Of a stretch of 64,000 nt of DNA, positions 55,781 to 64,000 are shown piece by piece. The notes under the pieces are model-generated. The model saw nothing but the letters and a program-made list of their open reading frames with translations, searched no databases and was not told the origin of the DNA. This DNA is from Effrenium voratum (Eukaryota > Sar > Dinophyceae > Suessiales > Symbiodiniaceae), in contig CAUJNA010000845.1 of the NCBI GenBank assembly GCA_963377175.1, forward strand, positions 55,001-119,000, read 5' to 3'. A program made the translations under genes and the position numbers. The first letter of the stretch is position 1; each line of letters opens with the position of its first letter.

Positions 55781-58311
55781 CTAGCCCAAATTGTGTTAAA
55801 AACGGCGTCTTTTGCTGGCCGCTTTTTCACCGTGCAGGTCCAGGTCCAGCCTGGCCGCGACGCAGGACGCGCACTGTTCAGCCTTCAGTCTACGTATAAA
55901 AACACTAAAGGGCGAGCCGAGGCTAACGACATTGGAGGGGCGTGTTATTCATATTCAGACACAACTACCAGGAACATATCCAGAATATGTGTTAGGTCCC
56001 TGCTTTTTGGCCGACTGTTCTGAAACACTGCGGGTCCAACAAGGGTCTACCTTTTTGTTGAGGGACGCCGGCTTTTCCGGATAGCCCGAGGGAGCCAAAC
56101 TAAAACCCACAATAAGTAAGCAAGAAAAACAACAAAGCAAACAGTTCCTCTGGAGCCCACCCAGCAACAAAAACACGCTGACGACACGTGACGTCCAGCT
56201 TTGCGCCTCCAACTTGGAGGGAACCCTCTTCGGACGGCGTCCAAAAGTCGCCTTTGGGGCAAACAGTTTGAGGGTGGCTTGGACTGGTTTCAGAGGCCAA
56301 AGTTGGAGATTCGTTTCTTTACATTTCCTGAGTCGGGCCTAAAGCTGGAAGCGGGAATTTGAAGCTCTTGATTCCCAGTCGCTAAGAAACAACATTTGGG
56401 GAAATCTACAGGCAGTTTTTTTCTAAACACATGCAAACTCGGAATAATGAGAACAACAGCTGCTGGCAAACAGGGCCACTGGTCAGTGTTGCCCATAAAT
56501 CGTTTTGCTTCCTTGAGAGCAAAGTTTCAGACATACCCGGCCCAATTCACCTCTCCAAAGTAATTCTTGGACGTTTTATGTTCGTGCTGGGAATGTACAG
56601 GCTCTTGCCGCCAAGGAACACAATTACAAATCATCACATGAGGGCAAGGCTCAGATCTGCTAGACATCCAGAGAAAAAACACCCCTCCAAGTTCAAACCA
56701 AACAAAAACCCAGTCCCAACAATTGAGTCCTAAAGGTCTGAAGAGGTCGTGAGTGTCGTAGTTTGGAATCGGCCGCGCCTTGCCTTGACTTCCAGGACTG
56801 CCCCACGCAGCTCCTGGGAGGCGAACTCCAGCCGGCCGCGGCACGGCATGTGCGAATGACTTCTCCCTCCCAGGTAGAAGTGTCAAGCTCAGCTTCATCT
56901 TGCGGCAAGTTTCCGCAAAAGAACAAACACAAATATTGAAGCACACGCGCAAACGTACGCTTGCCCGGCCCTGGCCAATTCGAGCAAACCCGCCCGTTGG
57001 GGCAAACAATGGTTGTCTTGGTTTGATGGTTTGCGCAACACACGCTGCGACCAGCAGCCCTTGAGCAATCTTGACGGGGTCGTCAAAAATAGAACCGGTG
57101 ATGTCCCCCCGACAGAATGAGTTGTGCGCACCTGTACATGCCGCAGATTGGGCTGACCACAGGCAGGCGCGCTAACGCCATGCAGCCCGTAAAAGATAGA
57201 AGCGTGCAGCACTTGCGTAAAAAGATAGCACAGGCCATTTATATAATCAAGCAAGCAAGCAAGAAAGCGGGCAGGCAAGCGGGCAGAGAGGGCAGGCAAG
57301 CCAGGAAAGCGAAGCCAGCAGAAAAAGCGCGGAAGCGCGGCAAGCGAAGGAAGCCAGGCTCGTGCGGCACGCGAGGCAAATGAAGCAAGTGAGGCAGTGA
57401 GGCAAGTGAGGCAAGCAAGCCACCAAGGCCAGCGAGGCAAGCGTGTCAAGCAAGGCAAGGCAAGCAAGCAAGCCAAACAGCACAGACACCCAACATGTGT
57501 AGGAGCTTACAAACACATACCGCCCCGCGCCCAAAAACATGCGAGCCAACTCGCTTGCCTGAGAAATGCGCAAAAGACACACCCTGCAGCGTTGCCCCTC
57601 AAAGCGGAAACCTGCTTAAAAAAACACTCCTCAGGCATAGCCTCTTCGGGGCCATCTCATGGCCAAAAGTAGCAGCCAAGCAGCCTAACAAGGGTGCTCT
57701 GACAATATCACAACAAACCTCCTGCAACAAGCAGATGCCACTTGATGCCTGACGAAGACCGCCTGTTCCTCACAATCTGCAACCCACAAGATGCCAGCAG
57801 CCTTTTGGCACTCAACCCCGAATGTGAGGCGGCCTCTCCAAACTAGTTTGCCTCGTAGAGAAAGTTGTTGTATTAAATGTCCATGACTTTTCGGCTTCGC
57901 TGTAGCCTTACTTTCTTTCTTAGGGGCTGGCAAAGCAAGCTTTACTCGTAGCGCGTGTCCAGCCCAAGACACGCAGACAGCCGTGTTAAAAACGAATCGT
58001 GGAAATCTCATCATTAGAAACTGACTACTGCACAAGGAGGTCCGCCGTCAAGTAACAGCAAAGCAAGCATGTAAAAAAAGGTCCACCTTTGATGGGAAGG
58101 GGGGCACCTTTATGTTCACCCAATCGCCTCTTGATGACGCCCGTGAGCAGTCAAATGGAGCCCGACCTTGCGTGGCACGAGCTGCGCACAAGCGTGCAGA
58201 ATGGATCTGCACGTGCAGATACAGACTCTCCACCATTTTGCGCCTGTGCCTCATTGCCAGGTATGCTCCCTACTGCTGCGTGTGCAATGGCCATTGGTTT
58301 TCAACCTGCCG
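55781..58311. other. mostly non-coding, CAAG-rich tract and one weak exon candidate
   Basis: 55.8-57.2 kb shows no gene. A GCAA/GGCAAGC-rich low-complexity tract occupies 57248-57480. On the minus strand at 57735-57960 a frame reads L-A-L-P-A-P-K-K-E-S-K and W-R-G-R-L-T-F-G-V-E-C-Q-K-A-A-G, which has mild coding character and might be an exon downstream of the 58312-59268 gene. It has no clear splice sites and I would not rely on it. Confidence 0.4.
57248..57480 (+). repeat. GCAAGCAAG / GGCAAGC low-complexity tract
   Basis: A 230-bp stretch is composed of 4- to 8-base units (GCAA, GGCAAGC, GAGGCAAGC, GAAAGCG) with no strict period. A tract of the complementary character (CTTGCTTGC, CTTCCTTGC) is at 61985-62165, in opposite orientation, on the other side of the transposase coding region. 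Confidence 0.75.
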
Positions 58312-59268
58312 TCAACGGCTGAAGTACTTGCCAGCCAGGGGGGCCGTCACACGCTGCGCCTTCTGCAAAAAGGTGCATAAATCTGAGATGGAGTCGATCG
58401 TGCGCGCACCCGCGCATCCTTCACAACTGGATGTGAAGATCCTCCACCGACTGCCTTTGGCATCATGGAGTCTCTTCAAAAGGGCACAAAAGTCACGGTG
58501 CCGCTGCTCAAAGCGCACAGTGGTCTTTGCCGTCACGTTCGCTGTGTTTATGCTGGTGGAAAAGCGTAGGGCGCGTGGCCATTGCTGCTGGTTCCATGCA
58601 GCTGCGTCAATCACGGAAGTTCCCAAAGCCGTAGCCGCCAAAGCTGCAGCGACAAGGACCTGGCTAGTCTCACTCACGCATGGAAACCCCATTCCAGTTG
58701 ATGGGACCACAATCATCCTCACAAGCTTTGTCGCTTGGTACGCTTGCAAGGTGCTCTTCTGCGCGCCGCTCAAGGTTGCTACCTTGAAGCCAGGCCACTC
58801 TTTCAGAGGCTCAGCGCACAAACTGAGAACTCTGCCCTTCACAATGTCTGCTTCGGTCTTCTTTGGGAGCAAGTTCTTCGGCTTCAGCGCTGGGATCGCG
58901 TTTGCCCGGCCCGTTTGCCAAAGCCTTTGCCGCTGAGCAGCGGTCGCAGTCATCTTCTTCGTGGTATTGTTCTCGTACAGCGTAAGCTTGGGCGTCCACT
59001 TGCTATGGTCCTCCAACTTTGTCGTAGCTTTGTAAGCAACGCGTGCTTTCTTGAGCCCAAGAACCATGCTCTTTCTGGGCCCACCCCCGCTTGACAAGCT
59101 GCATGCCAGGTCTCTGCAAGCTGCAACTGTTGCTTTGCTACCATGCTTCGGCATGTGCGCCTTCTCGTCTGCTTGAGCCTTGCGCTGAGTCTTGTAAATC
59201 CCAAACCGACGCCCGTGCTTCTGCACCCAAAGCTCCATGCAGCGCAGGCCAAGCGGTGTTGCCATCAA
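58312..59268 (-). CDS. unidentified basic protein downstream of the transposase
   Basis: A single frame of 318 codons on the same strand as the transposase begins 203 bp beyond it. The first ATG is at 59265 and an in-frame TAG lies a few codons upstream. The N-terminal half is Lys/Arg-rich (K-H-G-R-R-F-G, A-H-M-P-K-H-G-S-K, P-A-L-K-P-K-N-L-L-P-K-K). The C-terminal half has hydrophobic Ala/Val/Leu stretches, R-F-E-Q-R-H-R-D-F-C-A-L-L-K-R-L and a C-E-G-C pair. I know no family. It could be an accessory protein of the transposon or an unrelated gene. The antisense strand is also widely open, which lowers confidence slightly. Confidence 0.5.
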   Translation of the reverse strand: MMATPLGLRCMELWVQKHGRRFGIYKTQRKAQADEKAHMPKHGSKATVAACRDLACSLSSGGGPRKSMVLGLKKARVAYKATTKLEDHSKWTPKLTLYENNTTKKMTATAAQRQRLWQTGRANAIPALKPKNLLPKKTEADIVKGRVLSLCAEPLKEWPGFKVATLSGAQKSTLQAYQATKLVRMIVVPSTGMGFPCVSETSQVLVAAALAATALGTSVIDAAAWNQQQWPRALRFSTSINTANVTAKTTVRFEQRHRDFCALLKRLHDAKGSRWRIFTSSCEGCAGARTIDSISDLCTFLQKAQRVTAPLAGKYFSR

Positions 59269-59470
59269 AGAACTCTGGCACGCCTAGGCTCTTCGATCAA
59301 CTATCCAACCCAAGTAGAGACAAAACCAACGACTAGTGAAAAGAACGCCGAACCCAAGAAAGCCGATTATTAAGACCAGGCTGTGAACGACAAGGGCTCA
59401 ACAACTACTCAGATCAGAGAACTACTGTCAATGAAACTGCTGGACATTTTCCAAGATCGCACCACGACAA

Positions 59471-60400
59471 TCATGCAGCCCAGGCGGCGGCGCCGCCAAC
59501 ATCAGCAGGTCTCTTCGCCCAAGACTCCTCCGTGAGATTGGCGTAGGACAGCGTGGCCAATGCACCAAGTGTCTTTTGATCCAGGGGACCACAGTGGCTT
59601 TCAAGCTGCTTTTTTACTGCGCCCAAACCGCGCTCTGTCTTGCTGGTGCCACCCGAGAATGAGTTGTACAAATGGAACAACTTCCTCAGCTCATCGCACT
59701 TGCCGAGGACTGTTTCGGCAGACGGATCCACCACTGCCGCCCACATCGGCCGATTGTCTACGTGCGAGTGGGCCTTGAGCTTGTCCTTGTGCTGCTTCAA
59801 GAGATGCAGCGCGAAGCCTGTCAGCTGCCAAGAGCAAGCTGTGGCAAAGCCACTGCAGCCATGCCCCACATGTAGTGCTTTGCACAGCCTGCAGATTTTT
59901 CGGCGAGTACGGGCTTTGAACTCATCAAAATCTTGATCACCCGCTTCCTGTGCTTCCAGCCATGCTTGCAAATCGAAAATGGAAAGGTCTGACAGCAGCC
60001 CTGAGCAGAATTCTGCCCTCAAACGCTTGATGCACACAGCAGTCACCAGCTGCGCGCTTGATAGCGCATCAAGGACCTGTGCTTTGGCGTCGCTGGCCCA
60101 AAAGTAATGCACGCGGTTGTCGTACACCACCGGAGGCATCTGCATGAGATTGCTAATTGCCGTGACCGTCGCACTTTCAGGCCGGTGGCCTGCAATGCCC
60201 TCCGCGTCAGAGTGCTCTTCCAAAATGCGGCCCTCCAAAAAAAGCCGCTCCTGCCCGGCAATCCAGTCCGAGACAATTCTTTGGACACTCGCCGGGTCAG
60301 GGCTTTCCTTGTCGAACACCCTCACCAAGCGAGCCGCTTCGCAGTTCCAGTCTGCAGAAAGGCCAGCCAAGCCCGCATGGTGTGGGGTAAACTTCTGCAA
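59471..60400 (-). CDS. hAT-like transposase, C-terminal part (shifted frame)
   Basis: This frame continues the transposase after a one-base shift near 60495; it is open upstream of 60400 to at least 60500. It contains a helical, Asp/Glu-rich segment (A-R-L-V-R-V-F-D-K-E-S-P-D), two cysteine clusters (C-R-L-C-K-A-L-H-V-G-H-G-C), and near the end G-G-T-S-K-T-E-R-G-L-G. The last piece occupies the position of the (S/T)-x-x-x-E-R-x-F-S element that in hAT enzymes includes the final catalytic Glu and the dimerisation region. It ends A-A-A-W-A-A and TGA at 59471. The frameshift suggests a non-functional copy, or a base-calling error. Confidence 0.6.
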   Translation of the reverse strand: MQKFTPHHAGLAGLSADWNCEAARLVRVFDKESPDPASVQRIVSDWIAGQERLFLEGRILEEHSDAEGIAGHRPESATVTAISNLMQMPPVVYDNRVHYFWASDAKAQVLDALSSAQLVTAVCIKRLRAEFCSGLLSDLSIFDLQAWLEAQEAGDQDFDEFKARTRRKICRLCKALHVGHGCSGFATACSWQLTGFALHLLKQHKDKLKAHSHVDNRPMWAAVVDPSAETVLGKCDELRKLFHLYNSFSGGTSKTERGLGAVKKQLESHCGPLDQKTLGALATLSYANLTEESWAKRPADVGGAAAWAA

Positions 60401-61671
60401 GAGAGCCCGGCAGCGAGCCCGCCGTGCACTGTGTGATCTGCTATTTGCCTGGCGAGGAGTAGGATCACCGATGTCATCAAAAGACAGTAGACATGTTGAG
60501 GCCCTGCGTGTGATTCGTACCGCTGCTTTGCAAAGCTGAAGTGCTTCAAAATTCTACCCAGTCCGCAGGACTGAGCACCGTCAACCTTGACCACGACACG
60601 CTGACATGCTGCAAGCTCAGTCTTCAAGACCTCAGAATTTTGAATAGATGGTATGAGGCTCTCTTTGGAGGACCACAAGTCTTTCCACAGATCCTCAAAG
60701 TTCAGCTCGCGGACCCAAGCCTCGCATGCAGTCTTGCGTATGATATGCGCCGTATCTCTGCCTATCAGGCAAACATTGGGGAAAACGGCTTGCAAATAGC
60801 GCAAGCCTCGCTGCATGGCAGGGGCTCCATCAGCCATGAGACCCGTCAATGACTTTGACACCATCTCAAAAATGTGGTCTTCTCCGCAGACCTCACGCAA
60901 GACTCTCTGACAGCCATCGGCGACCTTGGTGGCATAGTCCTTGTCACACTCGGACCACTGCTGCCGCTCTTCTGGAAACAGGTTCTGCACTCCGAGCACG
61001 CCTTGCTTCCGAATTGCTCGCGTCTTGCCCGTGGTGGGGTCAGCTTCCACAAGGCTGGCGTCAAAGTTGTACAAGCGCCACTCAGCTTTGTCGTCAAAGC
61101 TCATGCTCCAGGAACTTGCTCTCATGAGAATGCTCCGCGTTTCTTCTCGCAAGGCTTCTTCCATGACAAGCGCAATCTTCTTCACGCTCTTAGCATGCAT
61201 GTCCTCTCCCCCAGCAGCTCGGTGACCCATTGGGTTGAGAAACTTCAGTGTGTGTCGGACTTTGCTGGCTCCCTCAAAGCTAAGCATGCTCTTCATGCAC
61301 CGCCAGGTGTACAGGTAGTCTTCCAATGCTGGCACTGCTCCTTTCAGGAGATGGGCTTGCTTGTCAAACCCTGCCAAGTCTTCCGGAAGGAGCTCAAAAA
61401 CTGGCCTCTGAGGCTCCGCATATGCCACCAAAGCCCGGGCATGGATTCGACTGCTGGCATGCAGCCTGAAGACTGAGGCTTGCATGGAATCCTTGGATGT
61501 GATCTCAAACCTTGCAAACTTTGTGTTGAAGGCGGCCAGGCGAGATTTGCTCTCGGCGCGCACCACCTGACTAGCCTGGTGACAAAGATTGGCGCACACT
61601 GTGCAGCCCACACCCTTGTTCTTCTGATAGGCTAGCCATGTAACCTTGACTGGCTTGCCATCCATGTGCAC
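60322..61671 (-). CDS. hAT-like transposase, main body
   Basis: The frame is open upstream of 61671 to 61843, and a TACCGTAG acceptor at 61833 joins it in phase to the probable first exon. Upstream of 61671 it has C-L-R-C, and at residues 22-26 (from 61671) G-C-T-V-C, together forming a likely C2-C2 zinc finger that would bind DNA. S-M-S-F-D-D-K (189-195) and L-M-A-D-G-A-P-A-M (278-286), followed by R-D-T-A-H-I-I-R-K-T (305-314), fit the RNase-H-like catalytic core of hAT transposases, in which D-G-A-x-x-M and C/T-x-H are family marks. True homology to the next frame begins near Y-E-S-H-A-G-P-Q (386-393); after that the frame is off by one. It excises and reinserts DNA in active relatives. 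Confidence 0.65.
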   Translation of the reverse strand: MHMDGKPVKVTWLAYQKNKGVGCTVCANLCHQASQVVRAESKSRLAAFNTKFARFEITSKDSMQASVFRLHASSRIHARALVAYAEPQRPVFELLPEDLAGFDKQAHLLKGAVPALEDYLYTWRCMKSMLSFEGASKVRHTLKFLNPMGHRAAGGEDMHAKSVKKIALVMEEALREETRSILMRASSWSMSFDDKAEWRLYNFDASLVEADPTTGKTRAIRKQGVLGVQNLFPEERQQWSECDKDYATKVADGCQRVLREVCGEDHIFEMVSKSLTGLMADGAPAMQRGLRYLQAVFPNVCLIGRDTAHIIRKTACEAWVRELNFEDLWKDLWSSKESLIPSIQNSEVLKTELAACQRVVVKVDGAQSCGLGRILKHFSFAKQRYESHAGPQHVYCLLMTSVILLLARQIADHTVHGGLAAGLSCRSLPHTMRAWLAFLQTGTAKRLAW

Positions 61672-61984
61672 TGCGCTGAAGCCACACCTGAGACAGTCAG
61701 GTGGCTGATATGGTTTGCGTGTGTGCGTATCTTTGTCTGCTTGCTGGGTTGTGAGCAGCTGCGCGCCCTGGCTCAGTCTGCTGGCTTGTCCACACCAGCT
61801 TGCCTCCTTCCCTGCTGCTAGCCTAGCTGCCTCTACGGTAGGTTATTTGGCTGCTTTGTTTGCGGTGCTCAAACATTGTGCGTTTCTGACAAGGTGGTTT
61901 CAGGCTGCGTCAGGCCACTACGATCCTTGCTGGAACACAGAACTTGGGCCGGCTCCTTTGCTTCCTAATTAGTTTTCCTCTCTG

Positions 61985-62165
61985 GCTTGCTGGCCTGCTA
62001 GCAGGCTTGCCTCGGTTCCTCGTGAGCTGCTTGCCTGCCTTGCTTGCTGTGCCGCTGCTAACCGTGCGTCGTATTAGTATGCTTGTTTTGCTGCTCACTT
62101 GCCAGCTTGCTTCCTTCCTTCCTGCTTCCTTGCCTGCTTCCTTGCTTGCTTGATGCCTGCTTCTT
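61985..62165 (+). repeat. CTTGC/CTTCC-rich low-complexity tract in the transposase intron
   Basis: Units such as CTTGCTTGC, GCCTGCTTC and CTTCCTTCC follow one another without a fixed period. The tract lies between the proposed first and second exons of the transposase (intron 61833-62398) and is the complement in character of the tract at 57248-57480. Confidence 0.7.
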
Positions 62166-62398
62166 TACTTCTTCGGCCCTGCAAATGTGATACTCGACTT
62201 AGCAACACACAAACTAATGGCTTGTCAAATCCAGACCGGGGTGCGGGTAAGGGTAAGGGTCAACATGAACCTGCCCTCAACATGCCCAAGCAACAACATT
62301 TGTACGAGTCGTTGTGTTTGAGGCGGAGTACACCGCAAGCTGTCTAGAACAACCGCTAAAGCAATCGCGACCAAGCCGCTCGCGCTTCCACTTCTCAC

Positions 62399-62579
62399 CA
62401 AACTTTTGCCAGCGAGACAAAAAACTCGTAATAGGTCGCTGCTTCTTCTTTGTCTTCCCCGAAAAGCTAGGCTTTGCCCTCGAAACGGTAGGTGGGCTGC
62501 GTGCCCGCTTGACCCCGCGATCAAAGCGGGTCGCAGCCCGTTCCCCGCACCCACCGTACAAAGCGTCCAGCTTGCCCAT
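62399..62579 (-). CDS. hAT-like transposase, probable first exon
   Basis: An ATG at 62579 opens M-G-K-L-D-A-L-Y-G-G-C-G and a basic, disordered stretch with K-T-K-K-K-Q-R-P-I-T-S-F-L. The frame meets a strong GTGAGAAG donor at 62398 in phase 1, and an acceptor at 61833 restores the frame of the main body with a 566-bp intron. Q-R-P-I-T-S-F-L resembles a PCNA-interacting box (Q-x-x-I/L-x-x-F-F/Y) apart from the last residue. Basic N-termini with such motifs are seen in transposases, but binding here is only an inference. Confidence 0.45.
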
Positions 62580-63264
62580 CTTGCAAAGAAGGCTTGAGCA
62601 TTAGCCCTAGTTACTGACTCCTGGCACAAAATGCAATGGGTAGTCATTCGCACAACACGAGTCTTCTAACTGCTGTCATGTCACCTTCAAACTGAACTGT
62701 GTATGACACATACTGAAAGGGCTGCGAGCTTCGGCCGGCTCAACCTACAAAGACATGCAACAACTGCTGGGAACATGTGGCAGCACTAGAAAAAAAGAAG
62801 CCCGCTAGCAAGCCGGGCAACCTCAAAGAAAGAAAGCAAAACCCACAAAAAATACACCTTGGCAATCAAATGCACCAAGCGAGCATACGGCACCCTCACG
62901 CTGACCAGTCTAGACAACGGCTTTCCCTCGTCCGTTCAGCAGGGCCAATGCACCATCACTGGCCTGGTGAGTAGTTGACGTTCCGGCCTCAGTCGGAGCG
63001 GACAACGCAAGCCAGCCATCATTCCGCGTGAACTGTCAACCAAGCTGGTTTTTTCTCTGCGCGCTTTGTTGGCTCAAAAGCATGACGCACGCATGCAGAG
63101 GTGCGTCGTAGGCAACGCAAATCTGACCACGCTGGCAAACAATACAAAAAAACAAATGCATCGAACACGGAATCTGCTCACCAACTCTCTTCATGCACCC
63201 TGTTTCCCATACTGTGGCCCAACCTCAAAACTTCAAAGCCTAGTACGCTTTGTTGCGTCTGCTC
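62580..63264. other. no supported gene
   Basis: This is spacer between the transposase start and the terminal exon of the gene at the right edge. No open frame shows coding character, and no repeat stands out. Confidence 0.5.
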
Positions 63265-63402
63265 TCACTTGTCCTGCGCAGCAACTTCCTCCCAAGGCGC
63301 CTCACCCTCCAAAGTGATGGGCTCTTCGGTGCCACTCTCTTCCAGCTCCTTACGGTCATTGTAGGGGAGTCTTGTTTCTTCAGTTACGGGTGATCGTAGT
63401 CC
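63265..63402 (-). CDS. terminal exon, acidic C-terminus of the right-edge gene
   Basis: On the minus strand a GTGCAACAG acceptor opens G-L-R-S-P-V-T-E-E-T-R-L-P-Y and an acidic end (E-E-S-G-T-E-E-P, E-A-P-W-E-E-V) closed by TGA at 63267-63265. It joins in phase 0 to the donor GTGCCC at 63711 of the preceding exon; the intron is 309 bp, GT-AG. Short acidic tails are usual after the domain seen in the upstream exon. Confidence 0.5.
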   Translation of the reverse strand, partial: GLRSPVTEETRLPYNDRKELEESGTEEPITLEGEAPWEEVAAQDK

Positions 63403-63711
63403 CTGTTGCACGCCCAGGCACGCGCACGTGCAAAAGCCAAGCGCGAACACAAAGTTAGGCAGGCTGTTTGGTATACTTGAATGGACTGTAACCACTCTCA
63501 TGGCCAACTGCCCTTAGGGCAAGTCAAGTTTTCGGGCCGATTTGCAAAACCGACGCATTCTAAACACTTACATATCCCATGTGTACAGGTTTGCAGCACA
63601 GCAGGCATCCACAAAGGGGCAAGCGCTTGCGGATCGCTCAAATGTTGCCCTGTGGTTGTGTGTTTTCTGGGAAAGAGTTGAATGTGGGAAGCATGTGTGA
63701 CGCCAGGGCAC

Positions 63712-64000
63712 GGATTTGAAGATCTCATTGATGCTCTCTGAAAGCTGCTTGTTGAACAGCATGTGGCCAGTCTCAACGATGTGGCGCAAAGCAGATTTGT
63801 CAACCGCATTGGCCACGAAGTTCATGTGCGATGTGTGCTTGGCTATACCGACATAACTGATGCCTAACTGTAGGGCTGCCTGGGCCGCTTGGCCCGATCC
63901 GATTTCGGCATCTATGGCGAGAGTTGGCTTCAGCGTCTGAAAGAGCGACTTGTAAAAGGAGCAAGATTTCGACTCCTGCCAAAACAATGGCAAGCCCTTG
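63712..64000 (-). CDS. methyltransferase-like (Rossmann) segment, gene cut by window edge
   Basis: The minus-strand frame is open from the window end: L-F-W-Q-E-S-K-S, then T-L-A-I-D-A-E-I-G-S-G-Q-A-A-Q-A-A-L-Q-L, G-I-S-Y-V-G-I, and H-M-N-F-V-A-N-A-V-D-K-S-A. A hydrophobic strand ending in Asp, a G-S-G turn, a helix and a second strand are the first half of a SAM-binding Rossmann fold. Similar unnamed segments recur in dinoflagellate proteins, which I recall without a family name. The exon ends at N-E-I-F-K-S before a GTGCCC donor. The 5' part, with any catalytic motif, lies outside the window, so activity cannot be judged. Confidence 0.5.

Larger units (their letters stand above)
58312..62579 (-). 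mobile_element. hAT-like DNA transposon, coding part
   Basis: The coding parts of a hAT-like transposase lie on the minus strand: a probable first exon (62579-62399), the main body (61832 to about 60495), a frameshifted C-terminal half (to 59471) and possibly an accessory protein (59268-58312). I could not define terminal inverted repeats or an 8-bp target duplication, so the outer limits are not known and the span given is that of the genes only. Confidence 0.5.

Noticed and set aside
58112..58936. 274-codon plus-strand frame
   Set aside because: It is antisense to the minus-strand frame at 58312-59268, which has the better start, composition and strand agreement with the neighbouring transposase.
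57248..62165. Oppositely oriented CAAG-rich tracts flanking the transposase as terminal inverted repeats
   Set aside because: The units have no common order, there is no exact terminal match or target duplication, and the right tract lies between the probable first and second exons of the transposase.
62236..62262. GGGTAAGGGTAAGGGT as an internal telomere-like repeat
   Set aside because: There are only two to three units, and the sequence differs from the TTTAGGG repeat expected for dinoflagellate telomeres.

Overview
The window reads as nuclear DNA of a dinoflagellate, probably of the Symbiodinium/Suessiales type, although the species cannot be fixed from sequence alone. The evidence is: a Ty1/copia polyprotein with an unusual H-G-D-D-F catalytic box; intron-rich genes whose products match no common family; one intron that reads best as GA-AG; a 12-base match to the 3' end of the dinoflagellate spliced leader; a hAT-like transposase; and very long gene-poor stretches full of short repeats.

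Layout. 1-14.9 kb is gene-poor, with a tRNA-Ser(CGA) on the minus strand at 6.86-6.94 kb, a 5' remnant of tRNA-Ile(AAU) beside it, and several small tandem duplications. 15.2-33.9 kb is a distinct block of plus-strand, intron-rich coding sequence. I see about eight separate gene ends, and only one product has a recognisable family: a DNA (cytosine-5)-methyltransferase-like protein spread over at least four exons (18.6-20.7 kb). The other proteins are proline-rich, polyQ, acidic-tailed, Lys/Pro-rich or coiled-coil-like and are unknown to me. The introns and spacers of this block are marked by TGATTCA/ATTCATTGA words that are far rarer in the flanks. At 34.15-35.96 kb lies a 1.8-kb GT-rich compound satellite. 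36-52.4 kb is again gene-poor, with one diverged repeat pair and a broken fragment of a multi-pass membrane protein at 50.8 kb.

52.4-55.8 kb is a 5'-truncated, frameshifted Ty1/copia retroelement on the minus strand. Its polyprotein carries a cytosine-methyltransferase-like segment (G-S-P-P-C...F-S) ahead of reverse transcriptase and RNase H. 58.3-62.6 kb holds a minus-strand hAT-like transposase gene with a probable spliced first exon and an internal frameshift, followed by an unidentified basic protein. The window ends inside the 3' part of a minus-strand gene with a Rossmann/methyltransferase-like segment and a spliced acidic C-terminus.

Three separate methyltransferase-like sequences therefore occur within 64 kb, in three contexts: an intron-rich gene, a retroelement polyprotein, and the gene cut by the window edge. 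No functional link between them can be shown from sequence. Exon boundaries are given only where GT/AG signals and reading phase agree, and are otherwise marked approximate.
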